A DNA stretch of 64,000 bases from Cristatella mucedo (taxonomy: Eukaryota > Bryozoa > Phylactolaemata > Cristatellidae). A program made the translations under genes and the position numbers. Positions 12,501-47,570 of the stretch are shown piece after piece (the first letter of the stretch is position 1; the number at the start of each line of letters is the position of its first letter). A model generated the notes under the pieces. The model ran no database searches. It was not told the DNA's origin and saw only the letters and a program-made list of their open reading frames with translations. The stretch covers positions 6,666,501 to 6,730,500 of the forward strand of contig WPIO01000007.1 in the NCBI GenBank assembly GCA_009760855.2, given 5' to 3'.

Positions 12501-12576
12501 CCCACAGAGCAAAGCCTCCCACAAGCAGCACCCCGATCGATGCTGCTGCTATCACAGCCAATCTTGCAGTCAACAT
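2476..12576 (-). CDS. AKAP1: AKAP1-like mitochondrial A-kinase anchor protein (anchor, KH, Tudor)
   Basis: A multi-exon minus-strand gene. I assign exons 12576-12390, 12262-12156, 11769-11463, 11356-11291, 11155-9714, 8426-8261, 6408-6263, 3576-3387, 2998-2839 and 2692-2625. All have GT-AG borders and compatible phases. The protein starts with a hydrophobic segment (residues about 5-25) followed by RRRRKR, like the outer-mitochondrial-membrane anchor of AKAP1. A long Ser/Ala/acidic region follows, then a KH domain with GKKG at about 724-727 and a Tudor domain with GVWYRG and YIDYGGYE. Anchor plus KH plus Tudor is the AKAP1 (fly spoon) architecture. In that family the protein tethers PKA and mRNAs at mitochondria. 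About 946 residues are traced; if the last exon is read through to a stop at 2476 the total is 995 (human 903). I could not identify a PKA-binding helix or the true last exon. Confidence 0.9.
4946..5125 (-). mobile_element. SINE-A (tRNA-derived)
   Basis: Read on the minus strand it begins GAGCCGTAATGGCTCACTAG (A-box region), has a B-box-like GGTTCGAATCC and then a body with GATAGCC and AAGGCTCTTC before a TAAATCAGCTAGTATTT tail. The same structure recurs about ten times in this window. Confidence 0.85.
5740..5890 (-). mobile_element. SINE-B (tRNA-derived, LINE-1-like tail)
   Basis: On the minus strand it has a tRNA-like head (TGGTCCAGTGGTTAAGG as A box, GGGCTCGAGCCC as B box). The tail GAAGCGCC...AGAGATTAAGTTCTCT resembles the LINE-1 3' hairpin. 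Confidence 0.82.
6263..8426 (-). CDS. AKAP1: KH-domain exons of the AKAP1-like gene
   Basis: Exons 8426-8261 and 6408-6263. The first begins in phase 0 after the big Ser/Ala exon and encodes LPTTMCGLFIGKKGRNVNHL, then KAKSGAFIHVEALP and LCVIKG. The GxxG loop is GKKG and the spacing fits a type I KH fold. The second encodes GSAEAISKAVDAIVERFPEL, the last KH helix, and a linker ending in NRLQ. The KH domain is thus split by an intron inside the loop before its C-terminal helix. Human AKAP1 has the same order. In that family the KH domain binds nuclear-encoded mRNAs for mitochondrial proteins. Confidence 0.92.
7395..7850 (+). mobile_element. Degenerate LINE-1 3' fragment
   Basis: Patchy similarity to the LINE-1 tail: ATCGACTTCAAGGTCCTGTC near 7420, then a 3' end with AGATAGAGATTTAGTTCTCT near 7810. 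It is heavily decayed and lies in an intron of the AKAP1-like gene. Confidence 0.6.
9714..11155 (-). CDS. AKAP1: Large Ser/Ala-rich exon of the AKAP1-like gene
   Basis: A 1442-base exon that stays open throughout. It begins GDCAGVCQEVPKHPDEYVTV and is low in complexity, rich in Ser, Ala, Thr, Asp and Glu, with few basic residues. It is probably disordered. The corresponding region in vertebrate AKAP1 carries the PKA- and phosphatase-binding sites, but I cannot point to a clear amphipathic RII-binding helix here. The donor is CAG|GTAACT at 9714, and the next exon in phase 0 is the KH exon. Only the 5' half of this exon is conserved intact in the inverted copy. Confidence 0.88.
11291..12576 (-). 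CDS. AKAP1: N-terminal exons of the AKAP1-like gene
   Basis: Exon 1 (12576-12390) begins at the first ATG after the duplication border. It encodes MLTARLAVIAAASIGVLLVG followed by a tryptophan and a run of seven basic residues, a typical signal-anchor for the mitochondrial outer membrane. Exon 2 (12262-12156) encodes GTLNSKESTPANSTCLAG and what follows. Exon 3 (11769-11463) encodes ESLVQVPGADDKADDDAV and more. Exon 4 (11356-11291) encodes AQDSVAQEEIVDSCGESR. All four are repeated almost base for base in the right-hand copy, as are their introns. Confidence 0.88.
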
Positions 12577-12659
12577 GGCTGAATGAACTGGAAGAAAATT
12601 ACAATAGCACGATGGAGGATGTCGACATATAAGGTGTCAAGGCGACAAAACACACGTTT

Positions 12660-13281
12660 TAAACGTGCAATACATTTATTTGAGCACCCGCATTTAACTC
12701 GATCTCTGCGAACTAAAGGAGCGGTCTCCAAAAGATTTGAGACTCGTACAAGGTACAGGTAAACGATTAAAAACGCATATATGAGACAGACAGCAGTCAC
12801 TTCGGGTGACAGTACAAGGGGTCATAGTGCAGATAGCAAAAGCTGCAGGAATGCCATGGCCATCGTTAAAAGAAGCGTCTGGAGTTCACAGTCCAGTAAA
12901 GCTATAGAATTTTTTTATGTTCAACTCCAGCTATGAGAGTGCATGTTGCAGTAACACCTGGAAAATTAGCTAATTATTTCTCTCTTTCGGTCTTTTTTGG
13001 CATTCACCATTGCTGTAACACAATGTACCTACGACTAATAGATTGCTAGGGACTCTGCAGATAAGCCGTTATTCAGCAGTGTGTATCCTTGGAATTCAAA
13101 GCCGTCAATGAATTGCACAACTTAGAAACCATTGCCACTGTTGCCGTCCAAACACAAATATCTGAAAGAATCATTCTACTGCCCGAGGCTTCTGTGGCTG
13201 TTCATTCCACTGAGCCTGAGTTCTACTGAAAAGGTCTGCTACTGGTGTAGGCCAAACACTTCGCCTTAGCCGCCTGTCGTT
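12660..13281. other. Upstream region of the AKAP1-like gene
   Basis: No exon seen. A minus-strand LINE-1 remnant at about 12705-12770 (GGTCTCCAAAAGATTTGAG and flanks) sits close to the duplication border. The promoter of the AKAP1-like gene should lie here or just inside the duplicated block. Confidence 0.4.
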
Positions 13282-14545
13282 ATAATAATATTAATAATAA
13301 TACACTTGATAAAACACTCTCAGAGAACTCAATCTCTTTCTAGGAGCTTTACATTTGCTGCAAAGGAAACACGATCGAATGGTGAGTGGTATCAAGCTTG
13401 ATAAGCAATAAGAATTATGGTTAGGAGTGACATGCACAGAGTCAGCATGTAAGTGTGGTAAGTGGCAGCATGCAACAGTGTCAGCACGCATAAGCACGTA
13501 AAGGACGAATCACAGGACCCATTAAATGCTAAATAAGCACCTTCATCCATGTTTAAATCCATGTTTAAATAGGCAAGTTCTTTTTAAATGTGGCCAAATC
13601 AGGGGATGTCGTGAGGGAAGTCGGAGTGAATTCCAGGCTTTGGGAGCATACGAACTAAATGCACGATTTATAAAGGCTTTGAGGTTTGTACAAGGTATAG
13701 GCAAACAGATTTCGAAAAGCGGGCAGTTCGATGCTTGGCCTGGTGGGGAAGTAGATCTGACAGATAGGCTGGGGCCAAAGAATGAAGGGACCTAAAAGTG
13801 AGCGACAAAACCTTGAAGTCGACCCGTTGCTTGACTGGTAGCCAGTGCAAGTCGGAGAGAAGTGGTATGATGTGGCAACTTCGACGCTCACGACAGACAA
13901 GCCCAGCAGTCGTCTAACGAAAGGTCACTTTGGAACATGACACCTAGATTTCGTGCAGATTTAACAGGAGATATGATGGCAGAGCCGATTTTGAGCATCA
14001 GCCTTTCCAATTTCTGAATCACATTTTGTTTGCCTATAACTAGTAAATTAGTTTTATCATCGTTTAATTTAAGGAAGTTTGCTGCCATCAATGTGCGGAT
14101 GTCATCAATACATGCAGCAAGGGAGTTGAGAGAGCTCGAGGTGCTCGAAGGCTGGGAGGGATCAAAGCAAAGGTACAACTGAGTGTCATCCACATAGAAG
14201 TGAAAGCCTAGATCGTGCTTGGCAATCACGTCGGCAAGAGGAAGAGTATAAACCGTGAAAAGAACCGGACCAAGCACGGAGCCCTGAGGTACTCCATATT
14301 TCAGAGGTACCTCAGATGACCTTTGTCCATTCATACCAATACTCTGGAGTCTCCCACTGAGATAGGAACTGAACCATTGCAGAGCAGTGCCAGTGATGCT
14401 CAGGCGAGGTGAGAGGCGCTCAAGAAGAACTTGGTGATCGATAGTATCAAAAGCTCCCAAAAGATCGAGCAAAACAAGCAGAGATACTCTACCCATGTCC
14501 GCATTACTAAGTAGGTCGCTGTACACCCGAAGCAGCTCCAAAATC
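13282..14545 (-). mobile_element. LINE-1 copy with reverse transcriptase, internally deleted
   Basis: The minus-strand frame from 14541 gives reverse transcriptase motifs: LLVLLDLLGAFDTIDH, YGVPQGSVLGPVLFT, FHFYVDDTQLYL (catalytic F-x-DD) and FLKLNDDKTNLLVIG. After the segment LSLDD it jumps to the SCHIIPLLS-type C-terminal part and the 3' UTR, so the middle of the 3' half is deleted. It ends in an AAT/ATT tail at 13282-13300. The family belongs to the CR1/L2/Jockey group. Confidence 0.92.
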
Positions 14546-15324
14546 CTTCTGTGCAGATGAAATCGAGCGAATGGCTGGGCTACTGCAGTACAAGCTGCTC
14601 AGCACTTCTTTCGGACGCCTTTCAGCAAGCTGTTATCGAGCACATGAAGCATCCTACTTGCCTTAAAAGCTGAATTTAGACTTGCACCGACGAAGGCCAG
14701 CTCTATGCCACTTGTAGCAGCCCGCCCCCTAAGGGCTGACAAATTTCTCTTCTGACAATCTGAGTCCAAGGCGTGACGGATAGCTGCTGCACAGCATTGT
14801 CAATGGTGGGAAATATAGATCGCTTTCGCCAGCCGAACGTAGTGCAAGCCTCCTTGTAAAACCTCCTGGGATAACATACAATAGTTTGCCCTGGTTTAGC
14901 TCCTACTTCGGAGTTACCTAGAACAACCGCTCCGATGTGCAATATGAACTGACTATGTAGATACTTATGGGTCTAAGCCTTTTATAATCAGCTTTCTCGA
15001 CATGCTCTCACTTCAGTGCTCCAAGACTGTGACTCCCGAGCCAGGAAAGCAGACAGTAGCGCTTGGTAAAGAACCTCCTCTCCCTGAAGCCATTTTTCTT
15101 CTGCTAATTTCTTCCTCTGCTAATGTGCGACTCAGTCACAACGAGAGCCCCTTCGTGCTGAGCTTCGCTCGGTGAACTGTTCGAAAATGTTGCCCAATGT
15201 AAACGTTTGACACCACTTTTGTCCGACCGTCCACAAATATTGCATTGCACCAAACAAGGATTCTTCAAAAAGTACTTCACTAGCCTGGCAGTGTGCACAG
15301 GGTTGCCATCTTATCGCTCGGTTG
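14546..15324. other. Unassigned intergenic sequence
   Basis: Short open frames occur on the minus strand at 14942-14703 and 15298-15104. None matches a family I know and none has clear splice context. Confidence 0.4.
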
Positions 15325-15410
15325 AAGCGGTGATGATAACCATAAAGGCTCTACTGCCGCTATATAAATGAGGTAAATGAGGTAAATCAGGTAAGGTTTT
15401 ATCTAGCTAC
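15325..15410 (+). mobile_element. SINE-A tail fragment
   Basis: Matches the SINE-A 3' part only: GATAACCATAAAGGCTCTAC followed by a TAAATCAGGTAAGGTTTT-type end. It has a small duplication of AATGAGGTA. Confidence 0.6.
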
Positions 15411-16452
15411 AAAGTGTAACGACCTCCAAGCAGAGTATTGGAGCTTTGAAATCCAACTTGGCTGACCATCAACAACTTGAGCACAGTAATTTTTGAAAAA
15501 CAATGACGCGAACGGCATCAATAAAAAGCAAGCCACCCAGTATATAGACGAAGATCGAGAAAATCGAACCAACCAGTGCACGAGAAAACAGCCTGCAGCT
15601 GTCGAGGAGAGCGGGAGACGCAACGGGCAATTACTAAACGCAGTCCGTACGTGCGAGGATGCAAGCGAATCTGCTCAAAAGCCGCACGGAGTGGCGAGTA
15701 TCCAGCGCCTTTTGGAGACGAGAAGCGAAAATGGATTGCATTTGGTGGACTTACTAGGTGCCGGCAGCGACACCGTGCGGTCGCAAAGGCTCAGTTGGCT
15801 GCCACATCTCCAACAACCGGCTAGACGCACTTGCAGAACGCTCAGCCTTACCTCGCGGGCGAGCACGAGCACAGACTGTCCTGCCGCGCAGCTAGGAGAA
15901 CCACGAACAGCGGCACGAGGCGCACGGCACCTCGCAAAACACGTGCCCGTACAAGGAATAGCCGGCGACGACGCGGCTAGTTCGCATCTGTCCTCGCTCT
16001 CTAAAATAATCGCAAAAAAGCATTAAAAAACCCTATGAAAAACCTTAAAATATGAAAAATATCTAATCGGACTACGAATGGCCACGTACTTATTTACCTT
16101 TTGCTTCCGTTGATTGCTGGAACTGCCAATAAGGCCAAGGACGCGACGAGGTCATAGTGTAGCCCGTCCTCGGTTGCGCGATAGCGCCGTCTTTGTGTTC
16201 AGCTCGTCGTTCGTCTCTGTGCTCTGTGGATCTACCCACAGCGGAGCGTGCTGTTTCAGAGTTATTCGAAGCGTTTACTCATAAGCCAGAGGTCAGGAGC
16301 CGCCGCCGTCACCTTACTTCCGTGGAAGCTCTGCTCTACGATTAGACCGCCGCCGCTGGCGATATGCGCCGACCTCGCGACAGCGGCTAATATCGCGTGG
16401 CAGCGATACAAATCACAGCAGGGCCTAGCTTACGACGCTCCTATCGTTTGAA
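15411..16452 (+). promoter_or_regulatory. Upstream region and 5' UTR of the ULK gene
   Basis: The last 300 bases (about 16150-16452) are GC- and CpG-rich and end just before the ULK start codon. I did not find a clear TATA box. A minus-strand ATG at about 16000, with a donor-like GAGGTAAGG near 15850, could mark a divergent transcript, but I could not extend it. Confidence 0.4.
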
Positions 16453-40704
<24,252 letters not shown>

Positions 40705-41782
40705 TAGTTGTGAGAGCTGTTGCTGTTGTGAGCTTATTGTGTGTTCATTATTTTCGTGATTCTTGCTGTAGCAGATTTCAGATTGATCATCTTTGTTTGT
40801 AGATGAGTGCGAAGTCGAAAAACGGCTATACTATTTACAGAATCAGTGCTACGTGCTGGCATAGGGAGAGGAATCTATCCGATCGAAACATCATTGTATA
40901 TTATTATGGAAAAACAAAAAAGCCTAGTCCCGAAAGTGCCAATTAGCTGTAAACAGTCTGGAAAAGCATACTCAATGGTCAATGAGCCTTCTATTGATTG
41001 GGACTGTTGGTACAGCTTCAAGCCCTATGGATTTGTTTTGTTTTAGAAAGTTGACTAATCCAATTGCTCATAGCCGTTGCATTATGGAAAATTATGTACG
41101 AGCATGTGTGTGTTGCATGTGTTTCCCTGAGGCAATATATGGTTCATGTGTTAGTGCAGTTGCCACATTTTTTCGTATTATCTTGATTTGATAACGGCCT
41201 TGAGGGTGTGAATACATCCAATAATACCGTTGCTGGCCTGCACGTTTTTCGGCCGTCCATGTGGTGAGGTCTAACTAATTGCTGCGTATCGCAGTTGTAT
41301 CTGTGCCCTGTTTGGCTTAAAGCTTAGCTTGAGCTGCTGCTGCTGCTGCTAGTGCCTGCTACAGGCTGTCGGTGCTATTTTCAAGTCACCACGCCTGTAG
41401 ATGGCATATGATGTGGTCGGAGCCTGTGGTATGACCTGTTGTGGTAGATTAATTTTTGCATGCGCTCACAGTTGATTGGTATAGCAGGTACACTCTATTT
41501 GAGAACATGCAACAGTCGTCCGTGCATCAGTTACTGGGGTGCTCTATTTTTGCTTGTAGCAGTGGTCAGCTGATGCAAGCATTGCCGTTGTTCTTTTTTA
41601 AGATCTCAAATGCACAAATATGAAATGCCAATAAAGATATATTGAATTAACGAGTCACTTGATGACTTTGCCTGCGCATGTACCAAAAAAGCCTCGGCTG
41701 GACCCTGATTTTGCTTAGTCGTTTTTGGCACCACATATCGGAATGGGCGTATATGTATATGATAATTAATAAGAGCATTAAT
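40705..41782 (+). other. ULK 3' UTR and downstream sequence
   Basis: No exon after the ULK stop. A candidate polyadenylation signal AATAAA lies at 41630-41635, about 0.9 kb downstream of the stop. Earlier signals may exist that I did not recognise. Confidence 0.45.
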
Positions 41783-41928
41783 TTGATAATACATTAATCG
41801 TTTGTATAGCGCCCTAAAAGAACTGAGTCTCTACCTAGGCTCTTCACATATGCCACCAGGCTGGTGCCCGATACCTCGGTCGTCAAAGGCGAGCACCTTT
41901 ACCCCTGAGCTAAACCAGAGCAGCACAT
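41783..41928 (-). mobile_element. SINE-B
   Basis: Plus-strand reading TTGTATAGCGCCCTAAAAGA and AGTCTCTACCTAGGCTCTTC is the LINE-like tail. CCCCTGAGCTAAACCAGAG is the complement of the A-box head. Confidence 0.78.
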
Positions 41929-42349
41929 CATCGATCAAAGGCGTTTTTTGAAGCTATTGAGAATAGCAATCGATCTAATGGATGGTGCCTTGTCTTGGTT
42001 CGAGTCCTACCAGACCAACAACTCCATTTCGTATCTATTAATGATTAGGTATCAGCTAGCAGACGTTCTCTAGCTAATTTGCTTGTCTGTTCCTATGCAG
42101 CGTCTTCTCTCTCTAGAAAGAGTATTCGTCCCCCCCCCCCCCGCCCCGCAGCTTTTGCCTGCACTGCTACATTGGCACCGTCGATCAACTGTACTTATCA
42201 TTCAGACCTATCATTCAAACCCTCCGAGCCGGCTGTATGGGGTCTCAGCGAGTCGACTCCTGTCGTGCTCACGTAAGGAGCTGGCTCTCAGTCAACTTTC
42301 TGTCAATGCGCACTGCTTGATGATAAGAGGTAATGTAGTTATAATTATA

Positions 42350-43430
42350 ATATAGATCGGTTGAGTAGTGTATCGTCGAAAAGAACTTTATCTAGGCGCT
42401 TCAAAACTTGCTTCAAGAGAGTCATTGCCCGAGGGTCATTGATTTGCATGGTATAAAGCGTGCAAAATTTAACAAGAATCCTGCTTAGGCCCACATGCTA
42501 AGGCAACAATGAAATTCGTGGCCGCAGGTTAGTGAGACCTCCGGATAGACATGAATTGAATCATGCACAGGTGCAATCACGCAAAGCGGAGGCGGACAAA
42601 TAAAACACAAATTCATTGGACTGAAGGGAAAGCTGACCAGTACAGATGTGTCTTAACGGAGACTTGAATGAAAGGTCGCTGTAAGTAGTGACCGTAGCCG
42701 GAAGCAAGTTTTAGCCTTTTATTGCGTGCGAGCTGAAGGCTCGATCACAATAAGACTTCGATTGTGTGCTGGAATGCAAGATGACTAGATGCCGATGTGT
42801 GCGTGGTGGTACATTGGCACACTAGAGGAGCAAGAAGGTTGGGTTGTAAGCTGGTACTGGTAAGTGAAGCTTCTCTTTGGCCAAAGAGGGGTCTTGACGT
42901 CGATTCGATGCTTCACAGTGAAGAGCCAGTGAAGCTCAAGCAGAAGTTGCGTGATATTACACGCAATTACACCGTTGGCGACAGACCAGACGAGCTACTG
43001 AGTTGTGCATCAGTTGCAGCCTATTAAGGACACGGGCCGGGAGTCCTACTGTGTCACAAATTATTTCCATGTGATTTAGTTTTGGCTTCTCGTGCTCTCT
43101 TGTTAAAGCACACCCCGATTTGGGCAATGTTCCCCAACTGAAAGTAGGCTGGCTTGACATTAAAGCCAACATGCTCATACGAGAGCAAGTCGTTTTGGAA
43201 CAAGCCCAGATTTTAGGCAGACGTCACGGTAGTAATGCTAGATAAACTAATCCTGGGGGTGTGGTCTTCTAACTGTAGGGTGACGCAAGGCTTTCTAATG
43301 ATAATTTGGTTGATCTTACCATCGTTAAGCTTCAGGAAGTTAGTGGACATCTAATTGAGAATGCCGTCGATGCAGCCTGCAAGACACTCCAGTCTTGGCG
43401 GAGTAAAAGTGTACCCTATACAAACTATAT
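42350..43430 (-). mobile_element. Diverged LINE fragment (LINE-1-related)
   Basis: The minus-strand frame near 43000-43100 gives RLQLMHNSVARLVCRQR. Further upstream the complement of AAGCTTCAGGAAGTTAGTGG marks the FLKLN motif. The 3' end has GAACTTTATCTAGGCGCTTC. It is too diverged to call the same subfamily as the other LINE-1 copies. Confidence 0.65.
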
Positions 43431-45369
43431 TCAGGATGCGTCAGTGGCTGGCTACTCCTACTTTGTGAGATGTCACGTGCTGATCCATTCGTGCCCCATT
43501 CTCCGACCAGCCGGATCTTTTGGTGCTTTGCACTTCTCTGTGGACGAGGTCATGTACCCTGACCCTCTGACTAAGCAGCTGGAGCTCATTCGACTGAAGA
43601 GGGACGAGCAGCTGAAGTTTACTGTGACAGTGTGCTGGCGTTGTGTAGTTACACTTCCACTCAAGTTTCAACTGATCTGCAGTGGCACCACTTTTGATCC
43701 CAAGCCACTCAAGAAACACATCATAGTAAACCTTGAAAGATGCTAGCTTGTATGTTTCGGTCTCCACACACCACTTGCGCAGAGTCGGGCTGTGGTTCTC
43801 ATGTCCCTAGTATGCATACTGCTGGCAGTCCTCTTGCGGTCCGGCCTGGCGGCCCCCTAGTTATTTATTGATGGATCCAGCCTAGTTGAGTTGTAGCGGT
43901 TTTCTTCCCCTTCATTATAGAGGTACTTTGACTTACCCCAACTAACGAGTTTTTGAGGCGTGAGCCGTCTCTCGACTGCTTTTTGCTTGACTTGAGAGCT
44001 AACCGTTATTGTGCTTGATGTGCTTTTCGAATTTTGAAGTATCAAGTGGGCGTGGCCGCTGTGCCCACCCCGACCAGGCTGGGTGGGCGTGGTTTCCTCA
44101 GGCCTAGTGTGCCTTCTTGACCTCCTGAAATGGCCTAGAAGTCCGAAAAGTTTGCCGACATCTGTGTGCTAGACGAATTGGGGTGGCTCTGGATCAATCA
44201 GGAGACAAACTAAAATTTTGACTCTGACCCCCCAAGGCCTGCAATGGCTTGGCTCTTTCATGCCCACCTGGAACCTGGCAGCAGGCTAGTGGTTAGCTCG
44301 GCTCAGGATAACAAATTAGCTTGCCCTTTCTTTACTTAAAAAAGGAGCCTAACTTTTAAAGGGGGTGACCCTTGACCTTGACCAGGCCTTTCGACCACAG
44401 CGGAGGCTGAAGGTAGGCATGCTCTTTCTCTCTTCTAGGTCGCCTTACATGGGGACTAGCTGCAATTTGGCAGCCCCTCACATTCCCCCAGCCCTTCCCC
44501 GCACTACCGACGTATCCTATTGGCCGTTCTTTGCCACTAATCTTGTTAGTTTCTCACTTCCATAACTTAACCACACTCGGCCATGCTTCTTCACTACGGT
44601 CATTTACCACCAATTCAATGCCACTTACTTGTTTGAATGTCCTGACTCAGCTGAGCTACTCACCTTGTATGTGTGTGTGGCAAAGTGGTGAGCGACCGGA
44701 TGCGTCCCAGAAATCCCATTTAGCCTTGACTGGCTATAGAAAACCGCCTGTGCAAGAATCTCACTTACTAATTGCGGCTATATGGTATACATGGTATACT
44801 ATATGGTATACAGGTATATGGATGCATGCTCGTGCATACAAGCATATACATACAAGATAGATATATGCACAAATTCACACATCTATTCATAATGTAGATA
44901 CACACACGTACATATAGGTATGTACATGCCGTCAGTGCTGGCCCAAAAAAGTTCATGCACCCGGCTAAACTCATTACTTTTGAGTGCCAATGCGTTCCCT
45001 GTAAACTGCACAAACAAATTATGAAATACTAGTACCTGTTTTCGATCGGAGAAATCATAAGGAAACTCATTAGCTTCAGGCTCCATGGTAACGCCAATGT
45101 TTTTTACTGGACTCTTTTTACTGGAGACGAAAATTACCTCTGGCAGGACATTCGAAGTTACCTCCCCACTATGACAACTAGGTCGGGTAAATATTGACAG
45201 CCTGATGTAGCGAATCGCACGGGAATGTCTGAATGCAATTGCCAGCCCTCTGGGTACCACGTGGATATGCCAACTTGGCTTTGGCTGTTTTCGGCGGTCG
45301 GCAGTGCTCTACCTCCGATGATCCGGTTTTCCAAGCTCTCAAAAGTGCCTGAACGACGCAGCCCTCACG
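43431..45369. other. Mostly unassigned intergenic sequence
   Basis: On the minus strand about 45170-45028 is open (segment PVKNIGVTMEPEANEFPYDF) and ends at AACAG|GTACTAG. A good acceptor (TTTGTGCAG) is followed by TTTACAGGGAACGCATTGGC. This could be a pair of exons of an unknown gene. An open frame on the plus strand at about 43431-43746 has no recognised similarity. Confidence 0.3.
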
Positions 45370-46205
45370 TTGAAAATCGCGCAATTTGGACGAGGCCTGG
45401 TATTGCCGCAGCAACAGCGAGGTACAATTTGGATAAACTGGAACAGACCGGAACGATGAGTCGACAGATCGGGAGCGTTAGACGTCTTTGCTCGACGATA
45501 CGGGAGGACAGGAAAAGGAGATAGTAGGCGGCAATGCATATATAGCCGGTACAGCAGTTTGATGAAAATTAAGAAAGCGTTGGAGTTCTCCGGGATTACT
45601 TGTCAGCGAAAGAACGATTAGGAAGAGGCTCGGCGAGTTACGAGGTACGAGTTCCGACATTGGTAAAGACGGAGCTGCTACATAGCGGTATTCGCAAACG
45701 CAGCAGCTTGCAGCAGCTTGCCTTTGCCCTTAAATACCGGCGCTAGGACCCGGCTGAGGGGACCAAGGTAATCTGGACTGACGAGTCCCCAAAGTTCCCC
45801 TCGCTCTTTGCTACCAAAGTCTCGGGACAGTCAGCGAGTGTGGAGAAAATAAGGAGGAAACGTATCTATATGTTTGTCTCCAAAAGACGCTGGACTGCGG
45901 CTGCGGTAGGGGTAGTATTGTGGGGCAGCGCGAGCTGGTGTAGGGAGCTTGCACCTGGTTGGTGATAGCGGACCCAGAGCGCCATTTATATATCTTTGAT
46001 AATGTTGGCATCCCGTCAGCGCATAGCGTGCATGGTCTGGATGGTATTTGGTAGCTGGACAGTGATCCTAAGCATACTGCTGGAGCATTGTAAAATATTG
46101 TTATTACTAGGCTTAGAATAGTTACCGGGTCATGGAGTAGGTTAAGTCAGAGTCCAGATTTGAACCCCATTGAACATCTGTGGCTGGAGTAGGAGCATAG
46201 AAAAC
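45370..46205 (+). pseudogene. Tc1/mariner-type transposase, dead
   Basis: Pieces of a Tc1-like transposase in order. A helix-turn-helix-like part includes LDKLEQTGTMSRQIGS. IWTDESPKFP holds the first catalytic Asp. DSDPKHTAG matches the NDPKHTA block. LSQSPDLNPIEHLWLE holds the second catalytic region. Frames change between these blocks and a stop follows the last one, so the copy is inactive. I did not find terminal inverted repeats. A LINE-1 3' end follows immediately. Confidence 0.85.
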
Positions 46206-46209
46206 GTGA

Positions 46210-46448
46210 TCCAGTCAAGTCCGTGTGATTCCTACTTTGTGTGCTCATGAGTGCTGACACTGTGCCTACTGCCATTAACCATATTTGCATGCTGACCCTG
46301 TGTATGCCACCTCTAGCCATGTTCTGCTTGTTGTTCATTGAGCATGCTGCTGCTAACCATCCTATCATGCTTCCTTTACAGCAAATGTAAAGTGCCACGA
46401 AAGAGGTTGAGTGCTCTGAGGGCGCTATAACAAATGAATTATTACTAT
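46210..46448 (+). mobile_element. LINE-1 3' UTR fragment
   Basis: GCTGACACTGTGCCTACTGC, GCAAATGTAAAGTGCCACGA and AGAGGTTGAGTGCTCTGAGG are the LINE-1 3' UTR and hairpin. It ends in an ATTATTACTATAATTA tail. Confidence 0.88.
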
Positions 46449-46515
46449 AATTATTTCCCTTCACAACCCAGGTCGTGGTTTCGAGTCCTGCTGAAGGCAA
46501 TCCTTTTTTCAACTG
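46449..46515 (+). mobile_element. SINE-A fragment
   Basis: CACAACCCAGGTCGTGG and TTTCGAGTCCTGCTGAAGGC show the B-box region only, squeezed between LINE-1 and LINE-2 pieces. Confidence 0.65.
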
Positions 46516-46945
46516 GGGATGTAAAGTAATGTAATGTATCTCCGTCTGTAACTCCACAAAGTCATAAAGACCATGTGGGTGTTACGCAGGAGAGTTTTGT
46601 ATAGCGCACTCACAGCCTTAAGCGGCTTTCGGTACGCATTCGGTAGCCAACAGACTTCGTCTAAAGCAACAAAGAGAAAGTGGGAAGCATAGCACAGTCA
46701 GTAGAACAGTTGAGGTAGTGAGTAGCATGGAAGTAGCAGCTCAGGACCGCTGAAAAGGATGTGCCATAGTCGGCAGTAGGAGAGTAGTTGTCGTTGCGTA
46801 AGAATTGTGGAAGCGAGTTCCACAGTCTAGGACCTGCAGAGCTAAAGCTTCTGTCGCCAACTGTCTTTAAGCGGAGGAATGGGACAACGAATTTATTGTC
46901 CACACAGGACCTGAGGGCACAAACAGGCTGAAACTGATATGCTGC
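46516..46945 (-). mobile_element. LINE-2 3' fragment
   Basis: The minus-strand frame gives DNKFVVPFLRLKTVGDRSFS and RLWNSLPQFLRNDNYSP, then the 3' UTR and the TACATTACA end at 46516. Confidence 0.88.
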
Positions 46946-47487
46946 TCACTTTTGCCACGTTACCTGCTGGGTTGTCTGTTATGCACGTGCTGGTGACCGA
47001 TTATGTACTGCAAGCAGTTGGCACTTTGAGTGAGCTAGAGAAAGTTATCTGCACAACAGGCCCTTGAGCCCAGGCTTACTTGCTTGCATCTTCAGCTACA
47101 CTTAAAAGCCTTGTTGCATGACTCTTGCCTGACCTGTTAAGATGTTAAGGTGCCTGTTAAGAGCGGCTCGCGTTGGAGCTCACCGAAGCTTTGCGGGTCA
47201 AGTCCCAGATCTGGACGTTTCTCTGCAGATTATGGCTACTTTAGGGAAACAGATGCTCCAATGGGTGGGCTGCTGTGCAAAGGCTAAGGTCTCGCCCTCT
47301 AGCTAAATAGATGGCCACAGTGTTCAAAGAACTGTCACCCTTCCATATCTGATTAGATACGAAATGTCACTGATCAGCCAGTGTTGATCCGGTGCAGAAC
47401 TACCTTTCCCTCCTCTGCAGAGTGGCTTTGGGAGAACGTCAAGTTTTGGCATCGGCCAGCATTTTACCGGTGTGTATGCTCTTTTTA
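46946..47487. other. Unassigned sequence before the right duplication arm
   Basis: No gene or element recognised. It is not homologous to the sequence upstream of the left AKAP1-like copy. Confidence 0.4.
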
Positions 47488-47570
47488 AAACGTGTGTTTT
47501 GTCACCTTGACACCTTATATGTCGACATCCTCCATCGTGCTATTGTTATTTTCTTCCAGTTCATTCAGCC

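Larger units (their letters stand above)
9430..12659 (-). repeat. Left arm of the large inverted duplication
   Basis: This block matches 47488-50920 on the other strand. About 12659-10520 is almost identical to 47488-49632, introns included. The inner part, about 10520-9430, matches 49633-50920 only with many substitutions and indels. A LINE-1 remnant lies just outside the sharp end, at about 12705-12770. Confidence 0.93.

Noticed and set aside
15493-16026. A 177-codon plus-strand open frame upstream of ULK
   Set aside because: No similarity, odd composition and a position in the ULK upstream region; I could not connect it to a transcript.
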